A stretch of 64,000 nt of DNA from Marinitoga sp. 1197 (GCF_001021165.1 NZ_AZAY01000048.1:124149-188148); one strand, 5' to 3'. Positions 41,719 through 51,440 are shown, counted from the stretch's first letter. Made by a program: numbers and translations. The notes: generated by a model not told the origin, from the letters alone.

Positions 41719-42090
41719 CTGCACACAATCTCGAATTAACAAAATCCCCGAAAACGGTTTTTTTGTGGGACTATCCAAAATTCTGTGTAAATTGATAATA
41801 GTTGATTAATGGGAATTATTATAAAATATTAGTAAATATAAAGTTTTTTCTTAGTTTTTCGTAAAATTAATACACTTTGTGAAATTTAAATGTTAGAGTT
41901 ATAATTTCATAGTGTTTATAATAATTTTTATGTTGGATTTTAATTGAGAATTTTTCTTTTTAATGAATATTCAATTTTTTTGTTCTCATCCTTTTGTGCA
42001 CATTTCTGTGCAGTGATTTAAGTAATATTCACTTTTCAAAATGAGTTTAATATTCAATTGTGATTTTATCTAATTTTTTTAAAAATCTTT
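41719..42090. other. Non-coding decayed region with IS256-like end
   Basis: No convincing coding content in either strand. The stretch at about 41768-41790 (GGACTATCCAAAATTCTG then TGTAA) resembles terminal inverted repeats of IS256-family elements. A second short palindromic motif, GTGCACATTTCTGTGCAG, lies at about 41996-42013. Together with the adjacent transposase fragment it appears to be what is left of one or more insertion elements. Confidence 0.45.
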
Positions 42091-42420
42091 TTAAAATATA
42101 GGTACTCTATCATCTTCAAAATATATTCTAAGTTCATTTAATATTTGATCCCAATCTCTGATTCTACCAGTCCATTTTTCTGTTACTCTCATTGCTGCAA
42201 GATATATTGCTTTTATTAATGATTCATCTGTTGGGAATACACTTTTATTTTTTGTTATTTTTCTAAATTGTCTATGTACATTTTCTATGGGATTTGTGGT
42301 ATATATCAGCTTTCTAATAGGTTCTGAATATTTAAAATAAGCGAGTTTCCAAAGTTGAAAAACGTTTCTTTCAAAAATAGGTGAAAATGGTTTATATATA
42401 AATTTGCTTATAATATAAAC
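42091..42420 (-). pseudogene. IS256-family transposase C-terminal fragment
   Basis: The minus strand encodes the highly conserved end of an IS256 (mutator-type) transposase: YFKYSEPIRKLIYTTNPIE, then VHRQFRKITKNKSVFP, and TEKWTGRIRDWDQIL, stopping at TAA 42091. Upstream, past about 42395, similarity fades and the reading is cut by the terminator at 42421, so the N-terminal three quarters with the first two catalytic Asp residues are gone. It cannot be functional. Confidence 0.85.
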
Positions 42421-42451
42421 CTAAAAGGAATCGCATAGCGATTCCTTTTAG
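42421..42451 (-). terminator. Terminator of transglycosylase/glucosidase operon
   Basis: Perfect 14-bp stem CTAAAAGGAATCGC/GCGATTCCTTTTAG with ATA loop, 17 bases after the transglycosylase stop codon. Confidence 0.85.
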
Positions 42452-42467
42452 ATTACGTTTGAATATT

Positions 42468-43064
42468 TTAGATTATTGGATATTCTATTGTTATTTGAGC
42501 TATTTTAAATACAACTTTATCTAAATAATATGAATTTCCACCACCATTATACCAACTAATAGCATGCGTAATATCTCCATGTAATTCTTTTAAATAATCA
42601 AGATATGCAGTTCCAACAAGTATATTATATTTTGGATCATATAATAATCTTTGTTTAATCCATTTCAAATCCAGATTATAATATTTATATTTCTCAAATG
42701 TTTCTTTATACATTTCTATGATATATTTAGCTGTTTCTGGTCTAATCTGCATATAACCTATTTCACCATACTTACCTATGACATTTCTAAAACTTGTTTC
42801 GATATCGATAATAGATGCAATAAGTATTGGAGAAATATTAAATTCCTTTGATGCCATTAAAATTCCATCTGTCAATAATATTTTCCTTTCAGATTTTAAA
42901 TCTTTTCCTGTAGTTAATTTATATTCACGATTCATAAAATCCACTAAAAATAGTTTTAAATTCGTTTCATTTGTTAAATTATAATTTTTCACTTCACCAA
43001 ATACAAAAGCTGTCAATAAAACAACAACTAATATCAGATACTTTTTTATAAGTATCACCTCCAT
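42468..43064 (-). CDS. Lytic transglycosylase, SLT domain
   Basis: Exported muramidase-like enzyme of up to 198 residues. A signal peptide (KKYLILVVVLLTAFVFG) is followed by an SLT domain: ILIASIIDIETSFRN with the catalytic Glu, GEIGYMQIRPETAKYI, LVGTAYLDYL and AISWYNGGG. It cleaves peptidoglycan glycan strands. Start is ambiguous: ATG 43064 has no good ribosome site before it and is itself part of TTATGGAGGTGAT; that strong site points 4 bases further to ATA 43049, which begins IKKYLIL. It overlaps no gene and follows the GH13 gene by 3 bases. Confidence 0.9.
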   Translation of the reverse strand: MEVILIKKYLILVVVLLTAFVFGEVKNYNLTNETNLKLFLVDFMNREYKLTTGKDLKSERKILLTDGILMASKEFNISPILIASIIDIETSFRNVIGKYGEIGYMQIRPETAKYIIEMYKETFEKYKYYNLDLKWIKQRLLYDPKYNILVGTAYLDYLKELHGDITHAISWYNGGGNSYYLDKVVFKIAQITIEYPII

Positions 43065-43067
43065 AAT

Positions 43068-44510
43068 TTATTTTTCCAAAATTAATGTTGAGTATCCATT
43101 TAAATAAGCTATATTATTTTTTACAGTTGCAGAACCAAATACACTATATGAATTATACACTTCTAAGTTTATTTTTACTATTTGTGGTTTAACATTATGA
43201 TAAATTAATATGTTTTTTTCATTATTTTTCAATTCATATTTTATTACAAACCTATCATTTTTTAGATTAGATATTAATGCATTTTCAATCCATTTATTTT
43301 CACTTCTAAATTCCGTCAACTTTTTGACATGAATTAACAACGAATTTTTATCCTTTTCCTGTTCTTCTACCGAAACAAAAGAATATGGTTTATTAAATTT
43401 ACACCCCTTCCATTCTGTCTGCCCTGGACCAAAACCAGACTCATACCATTGCATCGGTTCCTGAGAATCCTCTGTATAATTTACATCAATTATTTCTCCT
43501 CTCATACCCAATTCTTCTCCATAAAAAACAAAAGGATAACCAGGTAGCGTAAATAGAATATTAAATGCCATCTTAGCCATATTAGAATTATTATATAATG
43601 TTGAAATTAACCTTTCCATATCATGATTTGTAAAAAAATTCCCAGATATAGATTCAATATCTCCTGTTATATAATGACTTAATGTTTCTTTTATTCCTTC
43701 AATCAATATTTTGGGATCATGATATTTAAGAGAATCTTTTATATAATAAGATAATGGAAAATTAAATTCCACATCAAAAATACCATGATATTTTTTTACA
43801 ATATCGGGAGAATCCCAGATTTCACTGATAATAATTGCATCGTGTTTTAAATTTTTTATGTATGTTACCATTTCTTTCCAAAATCTTATGTTTTTTTCAT
43901 GTTGATATTTAAACTTCATATTTTTTATATCATAATCAAAAATATGTTTAGCCGCGTCCAATCTAAATCCATCCACGCCTAAATCAAGCCAATATTTAAA
44001 AACTGCTTTCATCTCTTTCCATAATTCTTTATTATCAAAATTTAAGTCTGGAGATGATGAACCAAATAATCCATAAAAATACTTATCTCTATATCTAAAC
44101 CATATGTTACTATCATCCCAATGCCTTTTCTCGTTTAAATCTGTTTTTTCATTTGCCCAAATATAATAATTTTTATATCTTTCATCTCCATTTATAGCTT
44201 TTTGGAACCACTCACACTTAACAGACGTATGATTTATTGGAATATCTAAAACTATTTTAATATCTTTTTTATGTGCTTCTTTCACCAATTCTTTAAAATC
44301 TTCCAATGTGCCATATGACGGATTAATTGAATAGAAGTCAATTACGGTATATCCATGAAATGCAGACGATTGCATAATAGGTAACAACCAAATTCCTTCT
44401 ACACCTAAATTTTTTAAATAATCAAGTTTTTTAGTGATTCCTTTTATATCGCCTATTCCGTCATTATTTGAATCATAAAAAGATCTTACAAACAATTCGT
44501 AAAAAAACAT
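43068..44510 (-). CDS. GH13 alpha-glucosidase/alpha-amylase family enzyme
   Basis: Cytosolic enzyme of 480 residues (no signal peptide) acting on alpha-glucosidic bonds. The GH13 regions are present: region I LDIPINHTS, region II DGFRLDAAKH with the nucleophile Asp, region III IISEIWD with the acid/base Glu, and region IV FTNHDMERL with the third Asp. The C-terminal beta domain is short. GVEGIWLLPI and the Y-rich middle are typical of maltodextrin-degrading or oligo-1,6-glucosidase-like enzymes, but substrate is not decided by these motifs. Only 3 bases separate it from the transglycosylase gene. Confidence 0.9.
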   Translation of the reverse strand: MFFYELFVRSFYDSNNDGIGDIKGITKKLDYLKNLGVEGIWLLPIMQSSAFHGYTVIDFYSINPSYGTLEDFKELVKEAHKKDIKIVLDIPINHTSVKCEWFQKAINGDERYKNYYIWANEKTDLNEKRHWDDSNIWFRYRDKYFYGLFGSSSPDLNFDNKELWKEMKAVFKYWLDLGVDGFRLDAAKHIFDYDIKNMKFKYQHEKNIRFWKEMVTYIKNLKHDAIIISEIWDSPDIVKKYHGIFDVEFNFPLSYYIKDSLKYHDPKILIEGIKETLSHYITGDIESISGNFFTNHDMERLISTLYNNSNMAKMAFNILFTLPGYPFVFYGEELGMRGEIIDVNYTEDSQEPMQWYESGFGPGQTEWKGCKFNKPYSFVSVEEQEKDKNSLLIHVKKLTEFRSENKWIENALISNLKNDRFVIKYELKNNEKNILIYHNVKPQIVKINLEVYNSYSVFGSATVKNNIAYLNGYSTLILEK

Positions 44511-44528
44511 ATTTATTTCTCCTTTCTA

Positions 44529-44537
44529 TGATATAAT
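44529..44537 (+). promoter_or_regulatory. Extended -10 promoter of membrane HD-GYP gene
   Basis: TGATATAAT, extended -10 with perfect TATAAT, 31 bases before ATG 44569. The divergent GH13 gene begins at 44510, so little room remains for a -35 element. Confidence 0.5.
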
Positions 44538-44568
44538 ATTTACGAAACTAATAAAGAGGGTGTATTAA

Positions 44569-46302
44569 ATGAAAAATTTATCTATGCATAAAATAACATT
44601 AATGACAATGAGTATTATTTTGCTATCTTTTTCTCTTTCATTTATTATCATATCATCTTTTTTGAAACAAAATGAGCAAATAGATAAATTTTATGAAAAT
44701 ATAAAATTAACAATCGAAGTTATAAATGATGTTATAGTAAATGATTTCGAACATACAATAATAAATTATTATTCATCAGAAGTAAAACCTCCTTTTGTTT
44801 TAAAAACACAAATAATTCCTTTTGAAAACAGTGAATTTGTAAAAAATATTTTTGATTTAAATGTTTATGTTTATGGAATTAAAAATAATTGTATTTATTT
44901 AAAAATAAGAAACAAAGATGATTTTAAAAATTTAAAATTTAAATTGGATACTTTTTTTGACACCCATTTTTCAAAATTAAATTTAGATTTTAAATTTTAT
45001 ATTACAGATCTTTCTGGAAAATTCATTTATGGCAATGAAAGTTATTATGAAAAATATAAAAATATTCATTTTATTAAAGATACTTTCAAAATTAAAAATT
45101 TTTATATGAGTTATTTTGATTTTTTTTATTTTGGAAATAAACCACTTTTAAAGATTTATACATTTTTTAAACCTGGTATTTTTGATTTTCCTTTAAATTA
45201 TTTCAAATCTTTTTTTTATTCTTTTATTATATCAATAATAATTGTTTTTATCTATCACTTCTTTCTTTTTAAATTTATAATGTCAAGATTTAATATAAAT
45301 AAAGATATTATAAAAAACTTAAACTTAAATTCCGTTATTAAAAAAAAGGATTACTTTAAAACAATAGAAACATCTATTCCTGAATTCGATGAACTTTTTA
45401 ATTCTTTTTTTTATATAATAAATTCATTAAAAATCCCTTTACAAACAACTATATCAGAAAATAAAATTTTAAAAAATAAATTAGATAGAATAGAAAAAGA
45501 AAATTTTGCAATTATAACTTTTCTTTCTTCTTTTAAAAAATTCATTTATGAAGAATATGATAGAAGGAATTTTGAATTGTCCATAAATAAACTAATTGCA
45601 GAACTACCTTTTGAATCCGAATTATTAAGACAAAACCTAAATAATCTGGCAACGAAGTTAAATATTAAGGTTCTTGAAATAAATAATATTAAAAATAATT
45701 ATTACTCCCAATTAGAAAACCTTTTTAATATTGTTGGAATAATGTCTGAATCGAAAGAATATAATTATATTCACAATTATCTACTTGGGGATATTTCTTT
45801 ATTTCTTGGAAAACAAATAGAATTAGATGAATTAAAACTAAAAGGTTTATATTATGGAGCTAAAATTCATGATTTAGGAAAGATATTTATTCCTGAAAAT
45901 ATTTTACTAAAAAAAGGACCACTTAATGAAAATGAGTGGAAAATTGTCAGGAAACATACAAAATTAGGTCTAATTTTATTAAATAATATAAATATATTTC
46001 CATTTTCAAATGCCGGGAAAATTATTATTTCACATCATGAAAATTGGGATGGTTCAGGTTATCCTTATGGTCTTTCAAAAGACGAAATACCAATAGAAGG
46101 AAGAATTGTTGCTATTGTTGATACTTTAATAGCTTTAATAACAAAAAAGGTATATAGAAACGCATATTCATTTGAAGAAGCTGTTGAAATTATTAAATCA
46201 GATTCTGGAAAAAGATTTGATCCTGATTTAATTGATATTTTCATAAAAAATAAAATAACTATTAAGAAAATTATTAATAAAAATATTGAATCTAACAATT
46301 AA
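44569..46302 (+). CDS. Membrane-bound HD-GYP phosphodiesterase
   Basis: Sensor protein of 577 residues. TM1 at about 10-32 and TM2 at about 214-236 flank an extracytoplasmic domain of about 180 residues that I do not recognise. A cytoplasmic coiled-coil linker (about 290-315) leads to an HD-GYP domain: His434-Asp435 in AKIHDLGKI, KHTKLGLIL, HHENWDGSGYPYG at 489-501 and a metal Asp518. All metal ligands are kept, although the usual YDAL is TLIAL. It likely lowers c-di-GMP in response to an envelope signal. It is transcribed alone. Confidence 0.92.
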   Translation: MKNLSMHKITLMTMSIILLSFSLSFIIISSFLKQNEQIDKFYENIKLTIEVINDVIVNDFEHTIINYYSSEVKPPFVLKTQIIPFENSEFVKNIFDLNVYVYGIKNNCIYLKIRNKDDFKNLKFKLDTFFDTHFSKLNLDFKFYITDLSGKFIYGNESYYEKYKNIHFIKDTFKIKNFYMSYFDFFYFGNKPLLKIYTFFKPGIFDFPLNYFKSFFYSFIISIIIVFIYHFFLFKFIMSRFNINKDIIKNLNLNSVIKKKDYFKTIETSIPEFDELFNSFFYIINSLKIPLQTTISENKILKNKLDRIEKENFAIITFLSSFKKFIYEEYDRRNFELSINKLIAELPFESELLRQNLNNLATKLNIKVLEINNIKNNYYSQLENLFNIVGIMSESKEYNYIHNYLLGDISLFLGKQIELDELKLKGLYYGAKIHDLGKIFIPENILLKKGPLNENEWKIVRKHTKLGLILLNNINIFPFSNAGKIIISHHENWDGSGYPYGLSKDEIPIEGRIVAIVDTLIALITKKVYRNAYSFEEAVEIIKSDSGKRFDPDLIDIFIKNKITIKKIINKNIESNN

Positions 46303-46326
46303 AGAATTATAAAAATAATTACCATA

Positions 46327-46365
46327 TTAAAAACAAAATGAGCAATATGCTCATTTTGTTTTTAA
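46327..46365. terminator. Bidirectional terminator overlapping the mnmG stop
   Basis: An 18-bp perfect stem with ATA loop whose right arm includes the last mnmG codons (LKTK stop). It lies between convergent mnmG and the HD-GYP gene. Confidence 0.85.
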
Positions 46366-48225
46366 ATACATGGTTAAGTTCATTATATCCGCTGGGGTAA
46401 TCCCTGGAATTCTCATTGCTTGACCTATTGATTTTGGTTTAACATTACTTAACTTTTCAACTGCTTCGTAAGCTAGATTAGGAATTTCTTTATAATCTAT
46501 ATTTTCAGGAATTTTTTCATTTTCAAGTTTTTTCATTCTTTCCACATCTTCCATCATTCTTTTTATATAACCACCGTATTTTATTGCTATTTCAACCTGT
46601 TCTAAAAGTTCTATATCTGAAATTGGATTATTGTCAAATTCTCTTATGTTTACATATAACACCTGTGGCCTTTTTAATAATTCATATAAATTCATCCCAC
46701 TTTTTATAGGTGTTGTCCCACTTTTTACTAAAATATCGTTAATCCTATTATTAGGTTTTATCTTAACTGTTTTAAATCTTTCAATTTCTTCTTGAACTTT
46801 CTTTTCCAACTTTATAACCTTTTCATAAAATTCTTTAGGAATCAATCCATATTTATAACCATACTTAGCTAATCTTATATGCGCATTATCATGCCTTAAG
46901 AGTAATCTAAATTCAGCTCTTGATGTTAATAATCTATATGGCTCATTTGTACCTTTTATAATTAAATCATCTATTAATACTCCAATATAAGATTCTGCTC
47001 GTGATAAAATAAATGGTTTTTCTCCTCTAATTTTCAATGCTGCATTTATTCCAGCAATTAATCCCTGACCTGCAGCCTCTTCATAACCACTTGTTCCATT
47101 AATTTGCCCCGCAAAGTATAAACCTTCTATTATACTTGATTCCAGAGTATGTTGAAGCTGATCAGGATAAGCAAAATCATATTCAACTGCATATGCTGGT
47201 CTAACTATAACTGCATTTTCCAATCCTGGAACGCTTCTCACCATTTGAATTTGTGCTTCATACGGTAAACTAGTGCTCAATCCATTAATATAATACTCTT
47301 TTGTTCTTCTTCCTTCAGGTTCTATAAATAGTTGATGAGAATCTTTATTAAATTTAACCACTTTATCTTCTATTGATGGGCAATATCTTGGCCCAACACT
47401 TTCTATTAATTTTATATCACCATATAATGGCGAAAACATCAAATATTTTTTTATTATATCATGTGTTTTTTTAGTAGTTCTTGTAAGCCAACAAGGATAT
47501 TCTTTATTTAACACTTTAGGCTGAGAAAAATACGAAAAAGCTAATGGTTCATCAGAGGTATCTTGTCGTTCCATTTTAGAAAAATCTATACTTTCTTTTA
47601 GAATTCTTGCAGGTGTTCCAGTTTTAAATCTTCCCAATTTAATACCATTTTTCAAAAGAGATTTGCTTAATCCATTTGCTGGAAAATCTCCCATTCTTCC
47701 AGATTCAAATACACTTCTTCCTACAAAAATTTTTCCTCTTAAAAAAGTCCCAGTAGTTAAAACAACTGCCCTTGCTTCATACTTCGCTCCTAATTCAGTA
47801 ATTACGCCTTTTATTTTTCCTTTTTCTATAATCAGGTCTTTAACAAGACCATATCTCAATAATAAGTTTGGTGTAGAATGTAAAATTTCTTTCATATGCT
47901 GAGAATAATCATATTTATCTATTTGAGCTCTCAATGCTCTTACTGCAGGTCCTTTTTTAGTATTTAACATTCTAATATTTATCATATTTTCATCTGTAAC
48001 TTTAGCCTGAATCCCACCTAACACATCTATTTCGCGTGTAACGATTCCCTTTGCCGGCCCTCCTATTGCAGGATTACACGGCGCCCATCCAACATTATCC
48101 AAGTTTATAGTAAGCAATAATGTTTTCATACCCATTTTTGCAGAAATATGAGCTGCTTCAATTCCAGCATGTCCAGCTCCTACCACAATAACATCATATT
48201 TTAAATCATCTTCATAATTAATCAC
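46351..48225 (-). CDS. mnmG: tRNA U34 5-carboxymethylaminomethyl modification enzyme MnmG
   Basis: FAD-dependent subunit of MnmEG, which modifies U34 of certain tRNAs. The FAD motif DVIVVGAGHAGIEAAHISAKMG, the CNPAIGGPAKGIVTREIDVLGG signature, the family Cys in PRYCPSIEDK and the C-terminal tRNA-binding helical region are present. GTG 48225 is chosen because TTGGAGGG stands 7 bases before it; the longer reading from ATG 48267 would add 14 residues not found in the family. mnmE is not in the window. TATAAT elements lie just upstream. Confidence 0.96.
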   Translation of the reverse strand: MINYEDDLKYDVIVVGAGHAGIEAAHISAKMGMKTLLLTINLDNVGWAPCNPAIGGPAKGIVTREIDVLGGIQAKVTDENMINIRMLNTKKGPAVRALRAQIDKYDYSQHMKEILHSTPNLLLRYGLVKDLIIEKGKIKGVITELGAKYEARAVVLTTGTFLRGKIFVGRSVFESGRMGDFPANGLSKSLLKNGIKLGRFKTGTPARILKESIDFSKMERQDTSDEPLAFSYFSQPKVLNKEYPCWLTRTTKKTHDIIKKYLMFSPLYGDIKLIESVGPRYCPSIEDKVVKFNKDSHQLFIEPEGRRTKEYYINGLSTSLPYEAQIQMVRSVPGLENAVIVRPAYAVEYDFAYPDQLQHTLESSIIEGLYFAGQINGTSGYEEAAGQGLIAGINAALKIRGEKPFILSRAESYIGVLIDDLIIKGTNEPYRLLTSRAEFRLLLRHDNAHIRLAKYGYKYGLIPKEFYEKVIKLEKKVQEEIERFKTVKIKPNNRINDILVKSGTTPIKSGMNLYELLKRPQVLYVNIREFDNNPISDIELLEQVEIAIKYGGYIKRMMEDVERMKKLENEKIPENIDYKEIPNLAYEAVEKLSNVKPKSIGQAMRIPGITPADIMNLTMYLKTK

Positions 48226-48304
48226 AAGAATTCCCTCCAAATTACATATTATACATTTATTATACACTTATTGTTTTTCTTTTAATAATATAGTTTGTGA
48301 ATTT

Positions 48305-49363
48305 TTATTTTTCTGGAGTTAAAAATGCTTTTGATGCAAGTATTAATAAAAACGTACCTGATACAAACATTATTATATTTAAAAATATAAAATAATATAT
48401 ATTCATAATATCTATACCTGCTACATATCTTAGTGAATCAACAATATATTTTATCGGTAAAAAATTAGAAATTATTTGAAATGTTTTTGGTAAAAATTCT
48501 ATTGGAAAATAAACTCCAGAAAAAAACATCATTATTGTAAAAAATATTGATGCTACATTTTGCGCAGTTTCACTTTTCTTAAATACAAATAAAAATACCA
48601 ATCCAAGACCCATCATACCAATTGTACTTGTAAATGACAGTAATAAATATAATATCCAGTTTATTTCTATATTTGACTTAAATATAATCATACCTGTTAT
48701 TATAAGAAAAATCAATGATATAAAACTAATTATTACCCTTGTAAGAACTATTCCTACAGTAAATGCATATGATTTTATGGGAATTAATATAAACCTTTTT
48801 AAAATATTTAATTTTTTATATCTACCAAAAACAGTTATCATAGAAAACATCCCGTTTGATAAAATAGAAATTGCAATTACTCCAGTAAGTAAAAAATCAA
48901 TATACTTACTTTGGATTTTTGTTGGATAAACATTTATCTCATTAATTTTTAAGTATTCAAAAAAAGTTTCTTTCTTTTTCATTGCTATCTTTTTCAAATC
49001 AAGTTCCAAACTTCTTAAAATTGATGAGTTATTCATATTTGAGTTATCATAATATAAGGTTATTTGGTCATTTTCTATAATTATACCAACATCATAATTG
49101 CCATTTTTTATGTCTTTTGATATGGTTTCTATATTATTTATAATTTTAACTGTATATACTTTTGACAACTCAGCTGAATAATAATTTATATTTTTATCGG
49201 CATATATAGCTATGTTTAACATACTTTCATTATCTTCATCATTAAATAGAAAACCAAAAATAATAAGAAATATTAACGGAAAAAACAATATAAAAAAAAT
49301 CTCCGCTTTGTTTCTCAATGCTTCCTTTGTAATATATTTTGAAAGCCATAATATTTTATTCAT
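48305..49363 (-). CDS. ABC-2 type exporter permease (second)
   Basis: Membrane protein of 352 residues: one N-terminal helix (FFILFFPLIFLIIFGFLF), a large extracytoplasmic loop (about 45-165) and five C-terminal helices, the arrangement of DrrB/YhgE-related ABC-2 permeases. MFFSGVYFPIEFLP near 290 is a family-type motif. It overlaps the next permease gene by 8 bases, so the two probably form a heterodimer powered by the ATPase at 50529. Cargo is unknown; drugs, lipids or antimicrobial peptides are usual for this class. Confidence 0.88.
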   Translation of the reverse strand: MNKILWLSKYITKEALRNKAEIFFILFFPLIFLIIFGFLFNDEDNESMLNIAIYADKNINYYSAELSKVYTVKIINNIETISKDIKNGNYDVGIIIENDQITLYYDNSNMNNSSILRSLELDLKKIAMKKKETFFEYLKINEINVYPTKIQSKYIDFLLTGVIAISILSNGMFSMITVFGRYKKLNILKRFILIPIKSYAFTVGIVLTRVIISFISLIFLIITGMIIFKSNIEINWILYLLLSFTSTIGMMGLGLVFLFVFKKSETAQNVASIFFTIMMFFSGVYFPIEFLPKTFQIISNFLPIKYIVDSLRYVAGIDIMNIYYFIFLNIIMFVSGTFLLILASKAFLTPEK

Positions 49364-50519
49364 ATCCCATCACCCTTTTATAATTTACAGAAAATGTTAC
49401 TATAGAAAATATCCCCCAAATCATTGGTATTATATAAACCCAATGATTTTGAAAAGGCGCTAAATTAAATCCCACTATTCTTCGCATTCCTTCAACTAAA
49501 TAAGTTATTGGATTAATATACACAAACCATTTAATCGTCCACGAAACATTAAAAACTGGAAAATATAATCCTCCTAAAAACATGGAAACTTGAAATATTA
49601 TATTTATCAATGCCATTGCTGTTGATAATTTCTTCGATATAGTTATAAACATTAATCCAAGGGAGAAAATTATTATTATAGAAAATATATAAAATATTAA
49701 AAACTCAAATGAAAAAAATTTAGTTGAAACTTTCATTATAATAGCTTCAATTATAACAAATACACTTGATATTACTACCATTAAAAAACTACTTATAATC
49801 AAAGAAAAAAAATAAGAAAACCCATTTATTGGAATGATTAAAAATCTTTTGTTTATTCCTTTTTCACGAGCAAATAAAATATTAAAAGGAATATTAAAAA
49901 AACCCACTGACATAATTGATAAAACCAATATTCCAGGAAAAACAAAATCTTTATAGGAAAACTCGTTTTTTAACGTTGTTATTGATACTTTATTAATATT
50001 TATCTCCTTTATTTTTTTTGCACTCGTTTCATTGATTCTTTTTAATATTTCAATATTCACATATTCAAAAAATGTTTTTAATATGTCTTTTGTGATATTT
50101 GAATCACTTCTCCCTTTCACATAATATATATCAATATTGGATTCTTTCTTTTTTAACCCCATTAATGAAGTATTAAAATCTAAAGAAAATTTAGCTGGGA
50201 AATATAATACAGCATTTAATTCTTTATTTTTCAATTTTTTAATTGCAGCATCCACATTTTCATATATTTCTTTTTCAAATGGAACATTATTAAATGTTTT
50301 TTCTATTATTATTTTTGAAAATCCGGATAATTCTTTTTCATAAACTACTCCAACCTTTAAACTTGATAAATCTATATTTTCAGTATTTTTCATACTTCCA
50401 AAAATTGAAACCAATATAAAAAATAAAATAAGTGGAAAAATAAAAGACCAGAAAAAAGAATCAAATTCTCTCATATCATTTTTAAAGTGGAAATATGCAA
50501 GTTTTAATATCTTTTTCAT
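49356..50519 (-). CDS. ABC-2 type exporter permease (first)
   Basis: Membrane protein of 387 residues with the same topology as its neighbour: N-terminal helix (FFWSFIFPLILFFILVSIFG), extracytoplasmic domain about 45-180, and a C-terminal helical bundle with MFLGGLYFPVFNVSW. AAGGTGAT stands 3 bases before ATG. It is 9 bases downstream of the ATPase gene. The paired ABC-2 permeases in one operon with PspC and LiaF-like proteins suggest an envelope-protecting or detoxifying exporter. Confidence 0.88.
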   Translation of the reverse strand: MKKILKLAYFHFKNDMREFDSFFWSFIFPLILFFILVSIFGSMKNTENIDLSSLKVGVVYEKELSGFSKIIIEKTFNNVPFEKEIYENVDAAIKKLKNKELNAVLYFPAKFSLDFNTSLMGLKKKESNIDIYYVKGRSDSNITKDILKTFFEYVNIEILKRINETSAKKIKEININKVSITTLKNEFSYKDFVFPGILVLSIMSVGFFNIPFNILFAREKGINKRFLIIPINGFSYFFSLIISSFLMVVISSVFVIIEAIIMKVSTKFFSFEFLIFYIFSIIIIFSLGLMFITISKKLSTAMALINIIFQVSMFLGGLYFPVFNVSWTIKWFVYINPITYLVEGMRRIVGFNLAPFQNHWVYIIPMIWGIFSIVTFSVNYKRVMGYE

Positions 50520-50528
50520 TTTATCACC

Positions 50529-51440
50529 TTATTCTCGTAAAGTTCGCCCTGTAAGGTTTAAAAACACATCTTCTAAGTTTGGTTTTCTTATAACTATATC
50601 ATCCAGATATATATCTTTATCTTTTGAAAAACTCATTATATTAAACAGAGTATCTTCAACATTATCTGTTTTAATTTCTACTTTTTCATCAAAAATAACA
50701 CCATTAAATTTTTCTTCAAATATTTTATTATTACTACTTTTAAACACTATTACCGATTCCTTATTTAATAATTTTATCAATTTATCAACTGTACCTTTTG
50801 CAATTATCTTACCATGATCTATTATTTGAACACTATCTGCTAAATATTCAGCTTCTTCCATATAGTGTGTAGTTAAAACTATAGTTTTACCCTGATGTTT
50901 TAACTCCAACACTATATCCCAAATATTTCTTCTCGATTGAGGGTCAAGCCCGGTTGTAGGTTCATCTAAAAACACGATTTCAGGATCATTCACTAATGCT
51001 ACAGCAATTGCCAACCTTTGTTTTTGACCTCCAGATAATTCTTTTACTTTAGCATTCTTTTTTTCATTTAGGGACATTTTATTAATTAATTCAATAGGTT
51101 CAATTGATTTTTTATATAAGCCGCCAAACATTTTCAAAGTCTCATACACTGTTAGATTATCAAAAAAAGCATTGTTCTGCAACTGAACCCCTATTTGTTC
51201 TTTAATATAAAAATCCTGAGGAGATGTGTATTTTTCAAAAAAAATTATTTCTCCTGAATCTTTTTTTCTTAATCCTTCTATTATCTCAAGTGTAGTTGTT
51301 TTACCTGCACCATTTGGCCCTAAAAATGCAAAAATTTCACCTTTTCTTACAACAAAAGAAATATCATCAACGGCTTTAACTTTACCATAATACTTCTTTA
51401 AATTCCTTATTTCTATTACATTATTCATTATTACCCACAT
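50529..51440 (-). CDS. ABC exporter ATP-binding subunit
   Basis: Nucleotide-binding subunit of about 300 residues. Walker A LGPNGAGKTTTLEI, Q-loop near VQLQNNAFF, signature LSGGQKQRLAIA, Walker B IVFLDEPTTGLDP and the switch His in LTTHYMEEAE are intact. A C-terminal extension after about 225 is typical of drug-type ABC-2 systems. ATG 51440 and ATG 51428 are both possible; the latter is better spaced from AAAGGATG. It overlaps the upstream membrane-protein gene. Confidence 0.93.
   Translation of the reverse strand: MWVIMNNVIEIRNLKKYYGKVKAVDDISFVVRKGEIFAFLGPNGAGKTTTLEIIEGLRKKDSGEIIFFEKYTSPQDFYIKEQIGVQLQNNAFFDNLTVYETLKMFGGLYKKSIEPIELINKMSLNEKKNAKVKELSGGQKQRLAIAVALVNDPEIVFLDEPTTGLDPQSRRNIWDIVLELKHQGKTIVLTTHYMEEAEYLADSVQIIDHGKIIAKGTVDKLIKLLNKESVIVFKSSNNKIFEEKFNGVIFDEKVEIKTDNVEDTLFNIMSFSKDKDIYLDDIVIRKPNLEDVFLNLTGRTLRE

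Noticed and set aside
41441-41728. Open frame of 95 codons on the minus strand
   Set aside because: Antisense of the AAA/PD-(D/E)XK remnant, whose plus-strand frame has clear family motifs.
48226-48267. ATG 48267 as mnmG start
   Set aside because: It would translate through TTGGAGGG and add residues foreign to the family; GTG 48225 is well spaced.
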